A DNA stretch of 64,000 nucleotides from JAGREO01 sp020446285 (GCA_041398005.1 JAWKVP010000003.1:62001-126000); one strand, 5' to 3'. Shown: positions 53,085 to 62,860, counted from the stretch's first letter. Notes: a model not told the origin generated them from the letters alone. Made by a program: numbers and translations.

Positions 53085-53702
53085 TCAGGACTGGCGATGC
53101 AGGATCCGGCTGAAATTGACCAGCATGCCCGCGGTGGCTCCCCAGATATAGTAGTGCCTGTAGGGAATTGCCCAGTAATGCCGGCGCACGCCACCCAGAA
53201 CGAAGGAATCGCGCCGGCGATTGTGTGGATCGACGATGAACGTGAACGGCACCTCGAACAGTTCCTCGACCTCGAAGGGATCGGTCTCGAAGGACACCGG
53301 CGGTTCGATCCAGCCGACGATGGGATGGATGCGAAAGCCGGTGACCGTATCGTAGGAGCGCAATCCGCCGAGAACCTCGACCGCCGACGGATCCAGCCCG
53401 ATCTCCTCGTTCGCCTCGCGCAGTGCGGCAGCGGCGGCGTTGGCATCCTCGGGCTCCATGCGCCCGCCCGGAAAACTGATCTGCCCCGCATGTGCACTCA
53501 GATGCGCGGTGCGCCTCGTGAGCAGGAGCGACGGCCCGTCCATGCGGGCGACGAGCGCGATAAGCACCGCCGCCGGCGTCAGCCGCGAGCGCTGGCGGTC
53601 ACGGGAATCGTCGCCGGCGATATGCTCCGCCGTCTCGTCGAGCGAGCTTTCCTGAACGATCTCCCGCAGGCTGCGGGCGTCGAGCCGGGCGATGTGGTTC
53701 AA
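53085..53702 (-). CDS. Nudix hydrolase, CoA pyrophosphatase type
   Basis: 205 residues. The full Nudix box GGRMEPEDANAAAAALREANEEIGL (~79-103) fits G-x5-E-x7-R-E-U-x-E-E-x-G-U. The surrounding LLLTRRTAHLSAHAGQISFPGG is the CoA pyrophosphatase (NudL/PCD1) pattern, so it likely splits CoA into phosphopantetheine and 3',5'-ADP. TTG start at 53702, in a TTGA overlap with the DUF1285 stop. Confidence 0.88.
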   Translation of the reverse strand: MNHIARLDARSLREIVQESSLDETAEHIAGDDSRDRQRSRLTPAAVLIALVARMDGPSLLLTRRTAHLSAHAGQISFPGGRMEPEDANAAAAALREANEEIGLDPSAVEVLGGLRSYDTVTGFRIHPIVGWIEPPVSFETDPFEVEELFEVPFTFIVDPHNRRRDSFVLGGVRRHYWAIPYRHYYIWGATAGMLVNFSRILHRQS

Positions 53703-54217
53703 GGGTCACCGAGCCTGTGAAAGATACCGCCACTGAAAATGCCGAAAACGCCGTCATGCTCAAGAGCCAGTTCGGCGAGTTCATAATAGACCGGACGGTC
53801 GACCCGCCCCAAAAGACCGTCGCGCCATTCGACATAGGGAGCGGTCCCGCCTCCGCCGGGCACCTCGCGCAGACGGAGCGGGCGATCGGTGTCGACGGAT
53901 ACCCATTCGTCCAGATTGTTCCTGAGCTCGAAAAGCGGCGCACCGTCCCGCTCGCCACGGCGAAGCTCGACCCAGACGAACGGCACATCCTCGACCTCGA
54001 TGCGCCCCTGCTCCACCGGCGTCACCAGCCAGTAGCCGCCATCCTCGTCGATCCGCAGGACCGTGGAGAACAGACGGACAAGTTCGATGCGCCCGATCAA
54101 TCCACCCTCATGGTACCAGCAACCGCGCGAATCGATGCGGATATCGAAGCGACCGGGCTCCCGGCCGCTCGAACGCAACTCCCTCAGAATCCTGTCCGGA
54201 TCGAAGCGGCGCTTCAT
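53699..54217 (-). CDS. DUF1285-family protein
   Basis: 172 residues, soluble, beta-rich. CWYHEGGLIGRIELVRLFSTVLRIDEDGGYWLVTPVE and VYYELAELALEHDGVFGIFSGGIFHRLG are typical of DUF1285, a conserved family of unknown function. ATG 54217 is chosen (homology starts about ten residues in); upstream frame overlaps the shared promoter region with moxR. First gene of a minus-strand unit with the Nudix, DUF6111 and perhaps cca genes. Confidence 0.85.
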   Translation of the reverse strand: MKRRFDPDRILRELRSSGREPGRFDIRIDSRGCWYHEGGLIGRIELVRLFSTVLRIDEDGGYWLVTPVEQGRIEVEDVPFVWVELRRGERDGAPLFELRNNLDEWVSVDTDRPLRLREVPGGGGTAPYVEWRDGLLGRVDRPVYYELAELALEHDGVFGIFSGGIFHRLGDP

Positions 54218-54386
54218 CTGTTCCCCGCAATCACGAATTTTCGATTCGGCGAAGCTTGCAATCGGGTGAAATCCGATCACTCTTGCTCTATTTAGAGAGG
54301 AGAGGACCGCTGTTCCAGCCTCATCCGCCGTTGTCATGCAGACAGCGCCCGTCTCCGGTCCGGCATCGGCCCGCAGGGAGTTCGAA

Positions 54387-55382
54387 TTGAACGATTTGAC
54401 AACCGATCAACTGGAGCGACAGCTCGACGAGTCCGTGGAAACGCTCGCGCGCGTGCGATCGGAGATCGGCAAGGTGATTTTCGGTCAGGAGGACGTGATC
54501 GAGGAATGCCTCGTCACGCTCCTTTGCGGCGGCCATGCGTTGCTCGTGGGCGTACCCGGCCTCGCCAAGACGCGGCTCGCGGCGACCCTTGGAACGGTCC
54601 TCGGTCTCGGCGAGAAACGCATCCAGTTCACCCCCGATCTCATGCCCTTCGACATTCTCGGATCCGAGGTGGTGGACGAGTTGCCGTCGGGCGAGCGCAG
54701 TTTCCGCTTCATACGGGGACCGGTCTTCAGCCAGCTGCTGATGGCCGACGAGATCAACCGCGCCAGCCCCCGCACCCAGGCGGCGCTGCTGCAGGCGATG
54801 CAGGAGGGCAAGGTGACCGTGGCCGGCACCGATCACGCGCTGCCCGAGCCCTTCCATGTCCTCGCAACCCAGAACCCCATCGAGCAGGAGGGCACCTACC
54901 CGCTGCCCGAGGCGCAGCTCGACCGTTTTCTCCTGCAGATCAATGTCGGCTATCCGAGCGAGGAGGCCGAGCGGAGGATGATGATCGCCACCACCACCGG
55001 CGAGGAGAGCATCGCACAGAAGGTGATGGATGGTCCGCAACTGATGGCGCTGCAGGCCCTCGTGCGACGGCTGCCCATCGGCGAGCAGCTCGTTCAGGAC
55101 ATTCTCGACCTCGTCCGTTCGGCGCGCCCCGAAGGCGGTGCCGACGACGAGATCGCGCAACGGATTTCCTGGGGACCCGGCCCGCGCGCCAGCCAGGCGC
55201 TGATGCTCGCGGTACGCGTGCGGGCGATGCTCGACAAGCGCCTTGCCCCTTCGCGCGAGGATCTGAGAATGATGGCGCCGCCGGTCCTGCGTCACCGCAT
55301 GGCGGTGACGTTCGCCGCCCGTGCGGAAGGGATCGGCGTCGATGATGTCATCGAACGGCTCGTTGCAAGGGTGCCCGGCTGA
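54387..55382 (+). CDS. MoxR-family AAA+ ATPase
   Basis: Chaperone-like ATPase that acts with vWA-domain proteins. 331 residues. Walker A GVPGLAKT (55-62), Walker B LLMADEINRASPRTQAAL (D121-E122), sensor 1 ATQNPIEQEGTYPLPEAQLDRF. I use TTG 54387 because GGGAG lies 6 nt upstream and the family starts about there; ATG 54336 would add 17 unconserved residues. First gene of a four-gene unit; divergent from DUF1285. Confidence 0.92.
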   Translation: MNDLTTDQLERQLDESVETLARVRSEIGKVIFGQEDVIEECLVTLLCGGHALLVGVPGLAKTRLAATLGTVLGLGEKRIQFTPDLMPFDILGSEVVDELPSGERSFRFIRGPVFSQLLMADEINRASPRTQAALLQAMQEGKVTVAGTDHALPEPFHVLATQNPIEQEGTYPLPEAQLDRFLLQINVGYPSEEAERRMMIATTTGEESIAQKVMDGPQLMALQALVRRLPIGEQLVQDILDLVRSARPEGGADDEIAQRISWGPGPRASQALMLAVRVRAMLDKRLAPSREDLRMMAPPVLRHRMAVTFAARAEGIGVDDVIERLVARVPG

Positions 55383-55384
55383 CC

Positions 55385-56293
55385 ATGCCGGTCGAGACCC
55401 GCCCGCGTACCGACCGGGCACGCCTCGATTCGATCCGCATCGAGGCGGAGAGTCACGGTGACCGCCTGCCGGGGCTGCTGGTCGAGGCCGATCGCGTGGC
55501 CGCGACCGTCATCCAGGGCGTTCACGGACGAAGGCGCACGGGTGCGGGCGAGGCCTTCTGGCAGTTCCGCCCCTATCAGCCGGGCGAGCCGGCCTCGCAT
55601 ATCGACTGGCGGCAGTCGGCGAAATCGCGGCACCTGTTCGTTCGCCAGCAGGAATGGGAAGCGGCCGAAAGCGTCTGGTTCTGGGTCGATCAGTCCGCCT
55701 CCATGCGCTTTCGTTCCATCGCATCCGCCGGTTTCAAGCATGAGCGGGCATTGCTGCTGGCGCTTGCCCTCGCCTCCCTTCTCATTCGTGGCGGCGAACA
55801 GGTCGCTGTCCTGGGTTCGGGGCGCCGGCCCGTGACCGGACGCCATGCGCTCGAACGCTTCGCCCGCGACCTGCTGGCGGCACCACGGGAAGAGACAAGC
55901 CTGCCGCACGAGGAACGCCTGCCGCCACATGCCCGTCTCGTCCTGCTGTCGGACTGGCTTCAGCCGTTCGACGAACTCGGCCGCGATCTCGCCCGTCTCG
56001 CCGCCCGGCATGCGCGTGCGGTCCTGCTGCAGATCGTCGACCCGGCCGAGGAAGCCCTGCCGTTCGAGGGCCGCACGCTCTTTCGCGGGCTGGAAAATGA
56101 CGGCGAGGCGCTGTTCGGCAATGTGCGCGACATACGCGAACGCTATCGCACCCTGTTCGAAGCCCATTGCCAGCGACTGGGCGACACCTGCCGGCGCTTC
56201 GGCTGGATCCGCCTGCGCCATCGCACCGACCGCCCGGCGCTTGCCGGCCTGCTGCCGGTCTATGAGCTCATGACCGCCGCCGAGAGGCGCTGA
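55385..56293 (+). CDS. DUF58-domain protein
   Basis: 302 residues, the usual partner of MoxR ATPases. The DUF58 core FWQFRPYQPGEPASHIDWRQSAKSRHLFVRQQEWEAAES (~58-96) is followed by a vWA-like part, where FWVDQSASMRF (~100-110) resembles the D-x-S-x-S metal site (here DQSAS). Likely soluble. ATG lies 2 bp after moxR. Confidence 0.9.
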   Translation: MPVETRPRTDRARLDSIRIEAESHGDRLPGLLVEADRVAATVIQGVHGRRRTGAGEAFWQFRPYQPGEPASHIDWRQSAKSRHLFVRQQEWEAAESVWFWVDQSASMRFRSIASAGFKHERALLLALALASLLIRGGEQVAVLGSGRRPVTGRHALERFARDLLAAPREETSLPHEERLPPHARLVLLSDWLQPFDELGRDLARLAARHARAVLLQIVDPAEEALPFEGRTLFRGLENDGEALFGNVRDIRERYRTLFEAHCQRLGDTCRRFGWIRLRHRTDRPALAGLLPVYELMTAAERR

Positions 56294-56297
56294 GGCG

Positions 56298-59072
56298 ATG
56301 CTGACGCTCGGCCCGCTCGCGTTTGTCAATCCCTGGCTGCTGGCGGCGCTGGCCGGCCTGCCGGCGCTCTGGTGGCTCCTGCGGCTGACCCCGCCGGCAC
56401 CGAAGACCGTCGCCTTCCCGCCGCTCAGGCTGCTGCTCGAACTCGTGTCCCGCGAGGAGACCCCGGCGCGCACACCGCTCTGGCTGCTGATCCTCAGGCT
56501 CGTTCTGGCGGCGCTGGTGATCGCCGCAATGGCCCGGCCGATACTCGACCCCGCACCATCGCTCGACGGGAGCGGACCCGTGCTGATCGTCATCGACGAT
56601 GGCTGGGCCTCGGCGAGGGACTGGGACCGCAGGCTCGACATGCTGGAGAGCGTTCTCGCCCAGGCCGAACGGGAAAAGCGCGAAATCATCCTCGTGCGTT
56701 CGGCGCCCGGTGACAACGGCGTCACCGCCGAGCGGCTCGACGCCCTCTCCGCAAGGGAAAGTCTCGCCGGGCTCGAACCGCGTCCCTGGCCCGTGGACCG
56801 CATGGCGGTGCTCGACCGGATCGACGAGCTCGGTCTCGACGAGGCGAGCACCTTCTGGCTGAGTGACGGCCTCGTCGCCGGCGAGGAATCCGCAGGCCCG
56901 GCGCTCAGGCTTGCCGAACGGCTGCGGCAGACGGGTCCGCTTACGGTGGTCTCGCCGACAGCCATTCACCGGCCGCTGCTCCTCACCCCGCCAGAGCCTG
57001 ACAATGCCGGCTTCACCGTCACGGTCAGACGCAGCAGCATCGACGGCGACCGGCCCGTGAACCTCCGGGCGAGCGGACCGGATGGCGAGATCCTCGCCCG
57101 GCTCGACGGCGCCTTCGCCGATGGCGAGGACGTGCTTCGCATGAACATCGACCTGCCGGGCGATCTGCTTGCGAGGATGGCACGCATGGATGTAATCGGC
57201 GGGGATTCGGCCGGCGGCACCGTGCTGTTCGACGAACGCTGGCGGCGGCGGAGCGTGGGCGTGGCGGGAACCCCTCAAGGTGCCGCAGCACAGCCATTGC
57301 TCGCCGAGTCCTATTATGTCACGCGTGCGCTCTCGCCCTTCGCCACGGTGCGCGAGGGCAGTATCGACGCCCTTCTTGACCAGCCCATCTCGCTGCTCGT
57401 GCTCACCGACAGCCGCCAGGTCGACGAGGCGGCACGGCAGAAGATCGTGCCATGGATGGAAGCGGGCGGCATCGTGCTGCGCTTTGCCGGGCCGAGACTG
57501 GCCGATGGCAGCGACGATTTCCTTCCCGTACCGCTGCGTCGCGGCGACCGCAGCCTCGGCGGCGCACTCTCATGGTCGAGACCGCTGGCGCTGGCGCCCA
57601 TTCCGGCCGAAAGCCCGCTTGCCGGCATCGAGGTGAACAATGAGGCACGGGTCAGTCGCCAGGTGCTGGCACAACCCTCACCCGAACTCGCAAGGGCAAC
57701 GCTCGCGAGCCTCGAGGACGGCACACCGCTTATCACCGGCAGGCGCGAGGGCCTCGGCTGGCTGATCCTCGTCCACACCACCGCCAACACCGCCTGGTCG
57801 AGTCTCCCGCTTTCCGGCGTGTTCATCGACATCCTCAGACGGATCCTGCAAATGGCGCCCGGCGCCGGCGGGTTGCAGTCCGGCGTCCTGCGAATCGACC
57901 GGGAGCTCGACGCCTTCGGCCGGTTGACCGAGGCGAGCGCCGACCGCCGGCATGTCGAGGGACGGGTGTTCGCCGAACAGGTCGCCGGGCCGCAGACACC
58001 TCCCGGTCTCTGGGCACCGGCCGACAGTCTTGAACAGTCGAGCGAGCTTGCCCGCGTGGCCCTCAACCTGCAGACGGCCGTCGACGATGTCACCGCGCTC
58101 GACCTTCGCGATCAGGCATCCTCGTATCGCGACTATGAGCGCGCGCGCGAGCGTGAACTGCTGCCCTGGCTCCTGACCGTGGCCCTCGTCCTGGCGCTCG
58201 CCGATCTCCTCGTCTCCTATGTCTTCCGCGGCGTGCTGGCGATACCGGCGTCATGGCGCAGGGCGGCAGCACCGGTGCTGGTTGCCGGATTCGCACTTGC
58301 CGGCGCCGTACAGCCGGCACCGGTGATGGCGCAGGAAGCGGCACAGGATGGCCTCGATGAAGCCGGGCTGACGGCGACGACACGGCTCGCCTATGTCCGC
58401 ACCGGCCTTCGCGAGGTCGACCGGCTGAGTGAAGCCGGGCTCTACGGACTGGGCGCGGTGCTCGCCCAGAGGACGACCATCGAGACCGGCGAACCGGTCG
58501 CCGTCGATCTCTACGGCGACGATCTCAATCTCTTTCCCCTCCTCTACTGGCCCGTCCCGCCGGACCATCCACGCATTCCCGAGGAAGCCGTGAGCCGGCT
58601 GGAGAGCTATCTTCGCCAGGGCGGTCTGGTCCTCATCGACACGGGCGATGCCGCGCGCCTCCTGCCGGGTTCGGATATCGCCGGTGCCGGCGAACGCCGC
58701 CTGCAGACCATCCTCCGCGATCTCGACATTCCACCGCTGCGCCAGGTGCCGCAGGATCATGTGCTCACGCGCTCGTTCTACCTGCTGCAGGACTTCCCCG
58801 GACGCCATGCCGGCGGTGCCGTCTGGGTCGACCAGACGCCGAGCGGCATCAATGACGGTGTGGCGAGCATGATCATCGGCAGCAATGACTGGGCCGGCGC
58901 CTGGGCGATCGACGATCTCGGCCGCCCGCTCCTGCCGGTCGTGCCGGGGGGCGAGCGCCAGCGCGAGATGGCCCGTCGTTTCGGGGTCAATCTCGTCATG
59001 TATGCGCTGACCGGCAACTACAAGACCGACCAGGTGCATGTTCCTGCACTGCTGGAAAGGCTCGGCCAGTGA
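56298..59072 (+). CDS. large membrane protein with BatA-like N-terminus and C-terminal DUF4159
   Basis: 924 residues. Two N-terminal helices (~10-28 and ~60-82, FVNPWLLAALAGLPALWWLLRL) match the BatA/aerotolerance start. A vWA-like segment (LIVIDDGWAS, ~94) follows, then a long periplasmic or cytoplasmic middle. Two further helices (~618-640, ~652-672) precede DUF4159 (~690-924; RLAYVRTGLREVDRLSEAGLYGL, QGGLVLIDTGD). DUF4159 is thought to have a glutamine-amidotransferase-like fold. Stop overlaps the next gene (GTGA). Confidence 0.85.
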   Translation: MLTLGPLAFVNPWLLAALAGLPALWWLLRLTPPAPKTVAFPPLRLLLELVSREETPARTPLWLLILRLVLAALVIAAMARPILDPAPSLDGSGPVLIVIDDGWASARDWDRRLDMLESVLAQAEREKREIILVRSAPGDNGVTAERLDALSARESLAGLEPRPWPVDRMAVLDRIDELGLDEASTFWLSDGLVAGEESAGPALRLAERLRQTGPLTVVSPTAIHRPLLLTPPEPDNAGFTVTVRRSSIDGDRPVNLRASGPDGEILARLDGAFADGEDVLRMNIDLPGDLLARMARMDVIGGDSAGGTVLFDERWRRRSVGVAGTPQGAAAQPLLAESYYVTRALSPFATVREGSIDALLDQPISLLVLTDSRQVDEAARQKIVPWMEAGGIVLRFAGPRLADGSDDFLPVPLRRGDRSLGGALSWSRPLALAPIPAESPLAGIEVNNEARVSRQVLAQPSPELARATLASLEDGTPLITGRREGLGWLILVHTTANTAWSSLPLSGVFIDILRRILQMAPGAGGLQSGVLRIDRELDAFGRLTEASADRRHVEGRVFAEQVAGPQTPPGLWAPADSLEQSSELARVALNLQTAVDDVTALDLRDQASSYRDYERARERELLPWLLTVALVLALADLLVSYVFRGVLAIPASWRRAAAPVLVAGFALAGAVQPAPVMAQEAAQDGLDEAGLTATTRLAYVRTGLREVDRLSEAGLYGLGAVLAQRTTIETGEPVAVDLYGDDLNLFPLLYWPVPPDHPRIPEEAVSRLESYLRQGGLVLIDTGDAARLLPGSDIAGAGERRLQTILRDLDIPPLRQVPQDHVLTRSFYLLQDFPGRHAGGAVWVDQTPSGINDGVASMIIGSNDWAGAWAIDDLGRPLLPVVPGGERQREMARRFGVNLVMYALTGNYKTDQVHVPALLERLGQ

Positions 59073-61126
59073 ACATGAGCGAAATCACCTTCTCCCCCTT
59101 CCTGCCGCCGGCGGTTCTGATCGCCGCCGCCGTGATCGGCCTTTGCGCGGTCGCCATCGGCCTCGTCCGCCGCGCGCGCGGCTGGGCTTTCCGCGCGCTC
59201 TTCCTCTCGATCATCCTGACGGCACTCGCCCATCCGCAGATCGTCAGCATCGACAGCGAGCCGCTCGACGATATCGTCCTGCTCGCCGTCGACCGGACCG
59301 CGAGTGCCAGACTCTCCGGACGGGCGGAAGCGATCGAGGCAGCGCGTGCGGCACTCGTCGAACGCCTCGAAGCACTCGGCGATGTCGAAATCGAGGAATT
59401 CGCCATCGATGACGATCCCAACGAAGGCAGCGCCCTCTTCGGGCGGCTTCGCGAGACGCTGGCCGACATCGACCGCACCCGCCTCGGCGCCGTCATCGCA
59501 CTCACCGACGGCATCATTCACGACATTCCCGCCGATCCCGCAAAGCTCGAATCGAACGCGCCGTTCCATGCACTGCTCGCCGGCGATCCCGACGAGATCG
59601 ACAGGAAACTCGAGATCGTCCGCGCACCGACATTCGGCCTTCTGGGCGAACCGCTGGCCATCGTTCTGCGGGCCGACGACTTTCCGCAATCCGCCGCGGA
59701 CGATACGGTTCAGGTGACTCTGAAAAAGGACGGCACCGTTCTCGACCGGCTCGCACTTCGCCCCGGCGAGGAAACAGCCGTGCCGGTTGAACTGGAAAAG
59801 GCCGGACACAGTGTCATCGAGGCCGAAGCCGCTCCGCTGGACGGCGAGATCACGCTCTTGAACAATCGGGCGACGGTGACCATCAACGGAATCCGCGACC
59901 GGCTGCGCGTTCTTCTCATCTCCGGCCAGCCCTATCCGGGCCTGCGGGTCTGGCGCAACCTTCTCAAGGCCGATCCGGCCGTCGATCTCGTCCATTTCAC
60001 CATCCTGCGACCGCCGGAAAAGCAGGATGGCACACCGATACGCGAACTGGCGCTGATCGCCTTTCCAAGCCGCGAGCTGTTCGAGGAGAAGCTCGACGAG
60101 TTCGATCTCATCATCTTCGACCGCTATGCCCGGCGCGGCCTCCTCCCGCTCGTCTATCTCGACAATGTCGCGCGCTATGTCGAAGCCGGCGGTGCCGTGC
60201 TCGAGGCCGCCGGGCCCGAATTCGCCGCTTCGTCGAGCCTCTTCCGGACACCCCTTGCACGCATTCTTCCGGGGAGACCGTCGGGCGAGGTCATCGAGCG
60301 CGGCTTTCGCCCGGCGGTGACCGATACCGGGGCTCTTCACCCGGTCACGGCAGATCTCGAAGGGGCCGACAACTGGGGACGGTGGTTCCGCCAGATCGAT
60401 GTGGAGAGCGTCCACGGCCATACCCTCATGACCGGCGTCTCCGATCGCCCGCTGCTCATTCTCGACCGTGTCGGCGAGGGGCGCGTGGCACAGCTGCTCT
60501 CCGATCACGCCTGGCTCTGGGCGCGGGGAGTCGAAGGTGGCGGACCACAGGCGCCCCTGCTCAGACGGCTCGTTCACTGGCTGATGAAGGAGCCGGAACT
60601 CGAGGAAGAGGCTCTGTCCGCGCGGGCCGATGGCGACGGCCTGCTGATCGAGCGCCGCTCGCTCGACGCCGAAGGCCCGACGCTCGCCGTTACCGTCACG
60701 CGGCCCTCGGGTGCGACCGGGCAACTGCTGCTGGAAGCCGGCGAGGATGGTCTGTTCCGCGCGACGCTGGAAGCCGATGAGGATGGAATCTATCGTTTCG
60801 AGGATGGCGATCTCGTCGCCTATGCCTCACCGAGACGCCTCTCGCGGATCGAACTGACCGACCTGCGCGCGCAGGCCGGACGGCTGGATCCCGTGATCGC
60901 GGCGACCAGCGGTTCGGCACGCTGGCTGTCGGGGAACGGCATCCCCGATTTCCGTCGTGTGGCCGAAGGCCGGGCCACTGCCGGACGCGGCTGGATCGGT
61001 ATCCGCGAACGCGGTGCGGCGAAGGTCACCGGAGCGACGCAGACGGCGCTGCTGCCGGGCTGGCTTGCCCTCGTTCTCGCCATGGCCACGATCTGCGCGG
61101 CCTGGTGGCGCGAGGGTCGTTCCTGA
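59069..61126 (+). CDS. membrane protein with amidotransferase-like central domain
   Basis: 685 residues. Two N-terminal helices (~10-30 and ~34-54) precede a vWA-like region (LLAVDRTASARLSGRAEAIEAARA), with a central part (RVLLISGQPYPGLRVWRNLLK, then GGAVLEAAGPEFAASS) typical of the glutamine-amidotransferase-like domains in MoxR loci. A C-terminal beta domain and one last helix (LLPGWLALVLAMATICAAWW) follow. GTG 59069 overlaps the preceding stop; ATG 59075 is equally possible. Last gene of the unit. Catalytic Cys is not obvious. Confidence 0.8.
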   Translation: MNMSEITFSPFLPPAVLIAAAVIGLCAVAIGLVRRARGWAFRALFLSIILTALAHPQIVSIDSEPLDDIVLLAVDRTASARLSGRAEAIEAARAALVERLEALGDVEIEEFAIDDDPNEGSALFGRLRETLADIDRTRLGAVIALTDGIIHDIPADPAKLESNAPFHALLAGDPDEIDRKLEIVRAPTFGLLGEPLAIVLRADDFPQSAADDTVQVTLKKDGTVLDRLALRPGEETAVPVELEKAGHSVIEAEAAPLDGEITLLNNRATVTINGIRDRLRVLLISGQPYPGLRVWRNLLKADPAVDLVHFTILRPPEKQDGTPIRELALIAFPSRELFEEKLDEFDLIIFDRYARRGLLPLVYLDNVARYVEAGGAVLEAAGPEFAASSSLFRTPLARILPGRPSGEVIERGFRPAVTDTGALHPVTADLEGADNWGRWFRQIDVESVHGHTLMTGVSDRPLLILDRVGEGRVAQLLSDHAWLWARGVEGGGPQAPLLRRLVHWLMKEPELEEEALSARADGDGLLIERRSLDAEGPTLAVTVTRPSGATGQLLLEAGEDGLFRATLEADEDGIYRFEDGDLVAYASPRRLSRIELTDLRAQAGRLDPVIAATSGSARWLSGNGIPDFRRVAEGRATAGRGWIGIRERGAAKVTGATQTALLPGWLALVLAMATICAAWWREGRS

Positions 61127-61160
61127 ACGGGGCATGACAGCGTGTCGAGGCGTTGTCCGC

Positions 61161-62765
61161 TCACCGGCCCGCCCCCTCGTTACCGCCTTCAGGCAGGGTG
61201 AACAGTACCGCGAAAATGCCGGGCGTCTCCTGATCGATCCGGATCTCGCCGCCATGCAGGTCGACGATGCGCTTGCAGATCGCAAGACCGAGCCCGAGAC
61301 CGCTGGTGCCGGATGCCACGCGATTGCGGGTGTTGAACGGCTCGAACAGGGAATCCGCATCCTCGACGATGGCGTCGATCCTGTTCGAAACGGAGAAGAC
61401 CCGTCCATTTCCGGTCCATTGCGACGAAAAGGTGATTTCGGGCGTGCGGCTGCCATGCAGCTGCGCGTTACGCAGAAGATTGACGAAGAACTGCACGATC
61501 AGGGAACGATCACCTGCAAGCGTCAGGCCGTCGATCCCGTTCGCGACCACGTCGCCCGGATCGTTGCCATGCAGGGCGTCGGCCACGGCGTCCGTCCAGG
61601 CGGCCTTCAACTCGAATCCGGTCCGGTTCCCGGCGCTGGCGCCGATGCGGACGAGATCGCGCAGGGAGTCGATGAGCTCGACCAGTCCGTGACAGGAACG
61701 GTTGACCTCATGGGCGAACCCGCCCTCGCCGCATTCACCGGCTTCGGCAATCTGCAGCTGCGCCAGCGCCGCCATCCGTTTCACCGGCTGCTTGACGTCA
61801 TGATAGACGACACGCAGGACGAATTCCATGTCATCGACGCGGAGCATGCGCGCGCTTTCCTTGCGAAACCTGTCGGCACCGCGCGCGACCATGCCGATCT
61901 CGTCGGCACGATCCTGGAACGGAATGGACGTATCCAGCGAATCCTGATGCATGTTCGCCATGATCCGGCCGATGGTCTCCAGCGGCCTGACGAAGCGCTG
62001 GCGGATCACGAACGCGCTGGCGACGACGAACGTCGCGAGAAGGCCGATGCACACGACCATGAGCCATTCCGCCCGCAGGAGACCGCCTGCAAGTCCGGAA
62101 AGATGCACGGCACCGCGATCCGACACGAGCCGGTACAGGGCGTTGACCGCCGTCATGACCCGGCTCTTGCGCGTGTGGTAATCGTCGCCATGCAGGCGTT
62201 CGACCGCATCCATCCATGTCCGGATGTGTGTGTCATCCATCGATGCGGGCGGACCGCCCGAAACAATCTCCGGCAGATCCATGACCTCGATCTCGAGCCG
62301 CGAGAGTGCGTTCGACTGGTCGAGAGCATCGAGAAGGTGCGCCGTCTCCGTTTCGGTGAAACCGAGGCTTCGGGCCCGCTGGACGATCGAGTTGCGGGTA
62401 CCGATCGCGTGTGGCACCGGCGCGCCTGCGAAAAGCAGATCCCAGTAGGCCATCTGATAGTGTTCGGGGCGCGGAATGGCTCCCCGGCGGATGGCCAGTG
62501 TCGCGTCGTATTGCTGGCGATAGCGCTTGTTGCCGGTCAGGACGAAGGTCCGCGCGAGCCGGGTGAGATCGTCGCTGCTCTGCCGCAACTCCTCGATCAC
62601 GAACAGCGATTCGACATGCGTCTCGCTGCTGCGCCGAAACTCGCGATGCGCCTCATCGAGATGAAAGCTCGCGAAAATCGTCGCGAGCGCGATGACGATG
62701 CCGGCGACGGCGTTCGCCGTGATCGTCCAGTATGGATGAATGAATTTGAACAGACCGTGCAGCAT
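61161..62765 (-). CDS. orphan membrane histidine kinase
   Basis: 534 residues. Helix 1 (~13-34), a ~195-residue periplasmic sensor region of helical type, helix 2 (~232-254), a HAMP domain (~255-305), then H-box VYHDVKQPVKRM (H ~323) and an ATPase domain with N-box FFVNLLRNAQLHG and G2-box GLGLGLAICKRIVDLHGG (~490). The usual D-x-G in the G1 region reads SNRIDAIVED here. No response regulator gene is adjacent. A near-consensus promoter lies just upstream. Confidence 0.88.
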   Translation of the reverse strand: MLHGLFKFIHPYWTITANAVAGIVIALATIFASFHLDEAHREFRRSSETHVESLFVIEELRQSSDDLTRLARTFVLTGNKRYRQQYDATLAIRRGAIPRPEHYQMAYWDLLFAGAPVPHAIGTRNSIVQRARSLGFTETETAHLLDALDQSNALSRLEIEVMDLPEIVSGGPPASMDDTHIRTWMDAVERLHGDDYHTRKSRVMTAVNALYRLVSDRGAVHLSGLAGGLLRAEWLMVVCIGLLATFVVASAFVIRQRFVRPLETIGRIMANMHQDSLDTSIPFQDRADEIGMVARGADRFRKESARMLRVDDMEFVLRVVYHDVKQPVKRMAALAQLQIAEAGECGEGGFAHEVNRSCHGLVELIDSLRDLVRIGASAGNRTGFELKAAWTDAVADALHGNDPGDVVANGIDGLTLAGDRSLIVQFFVNLLRNAQLHGSRTPEITFSSQWTGNGRVFSVSNRIDAIVEDADSLFEPFNTRNRVASGTSGLGLGLAICKRIVDLHGGEIRIDQETPGIFAVLFTLPEGGNEGAGR

Positions 62766-62804
62766 CCGAACGACCCTGTATGAATGAGGGCATGATATCG
62801 GATG

Positions 62805-62833
62805 ATACTAGGATTTATTTCCCTTATTGTCAA
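62805..62833 (-). promoter_or_regulatory. near-consensus sigma-70 promoter for the histidine kinase
   Basis: On the minus strand TTGACA (62833-62828) is followed by a 17-bp AT-rich spacer and TAGTAT (62810-62805). Transcription would start near 62798, about 33 nt before the kinase ATG. The -35 is a perfect consensus match and the spacing optimal; few such sites occur elsewhere in the window. Confidence 0.75.
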
Positions 62834-62860
62834 GAAGGAACTGCTTACATGCCGCCTGCG

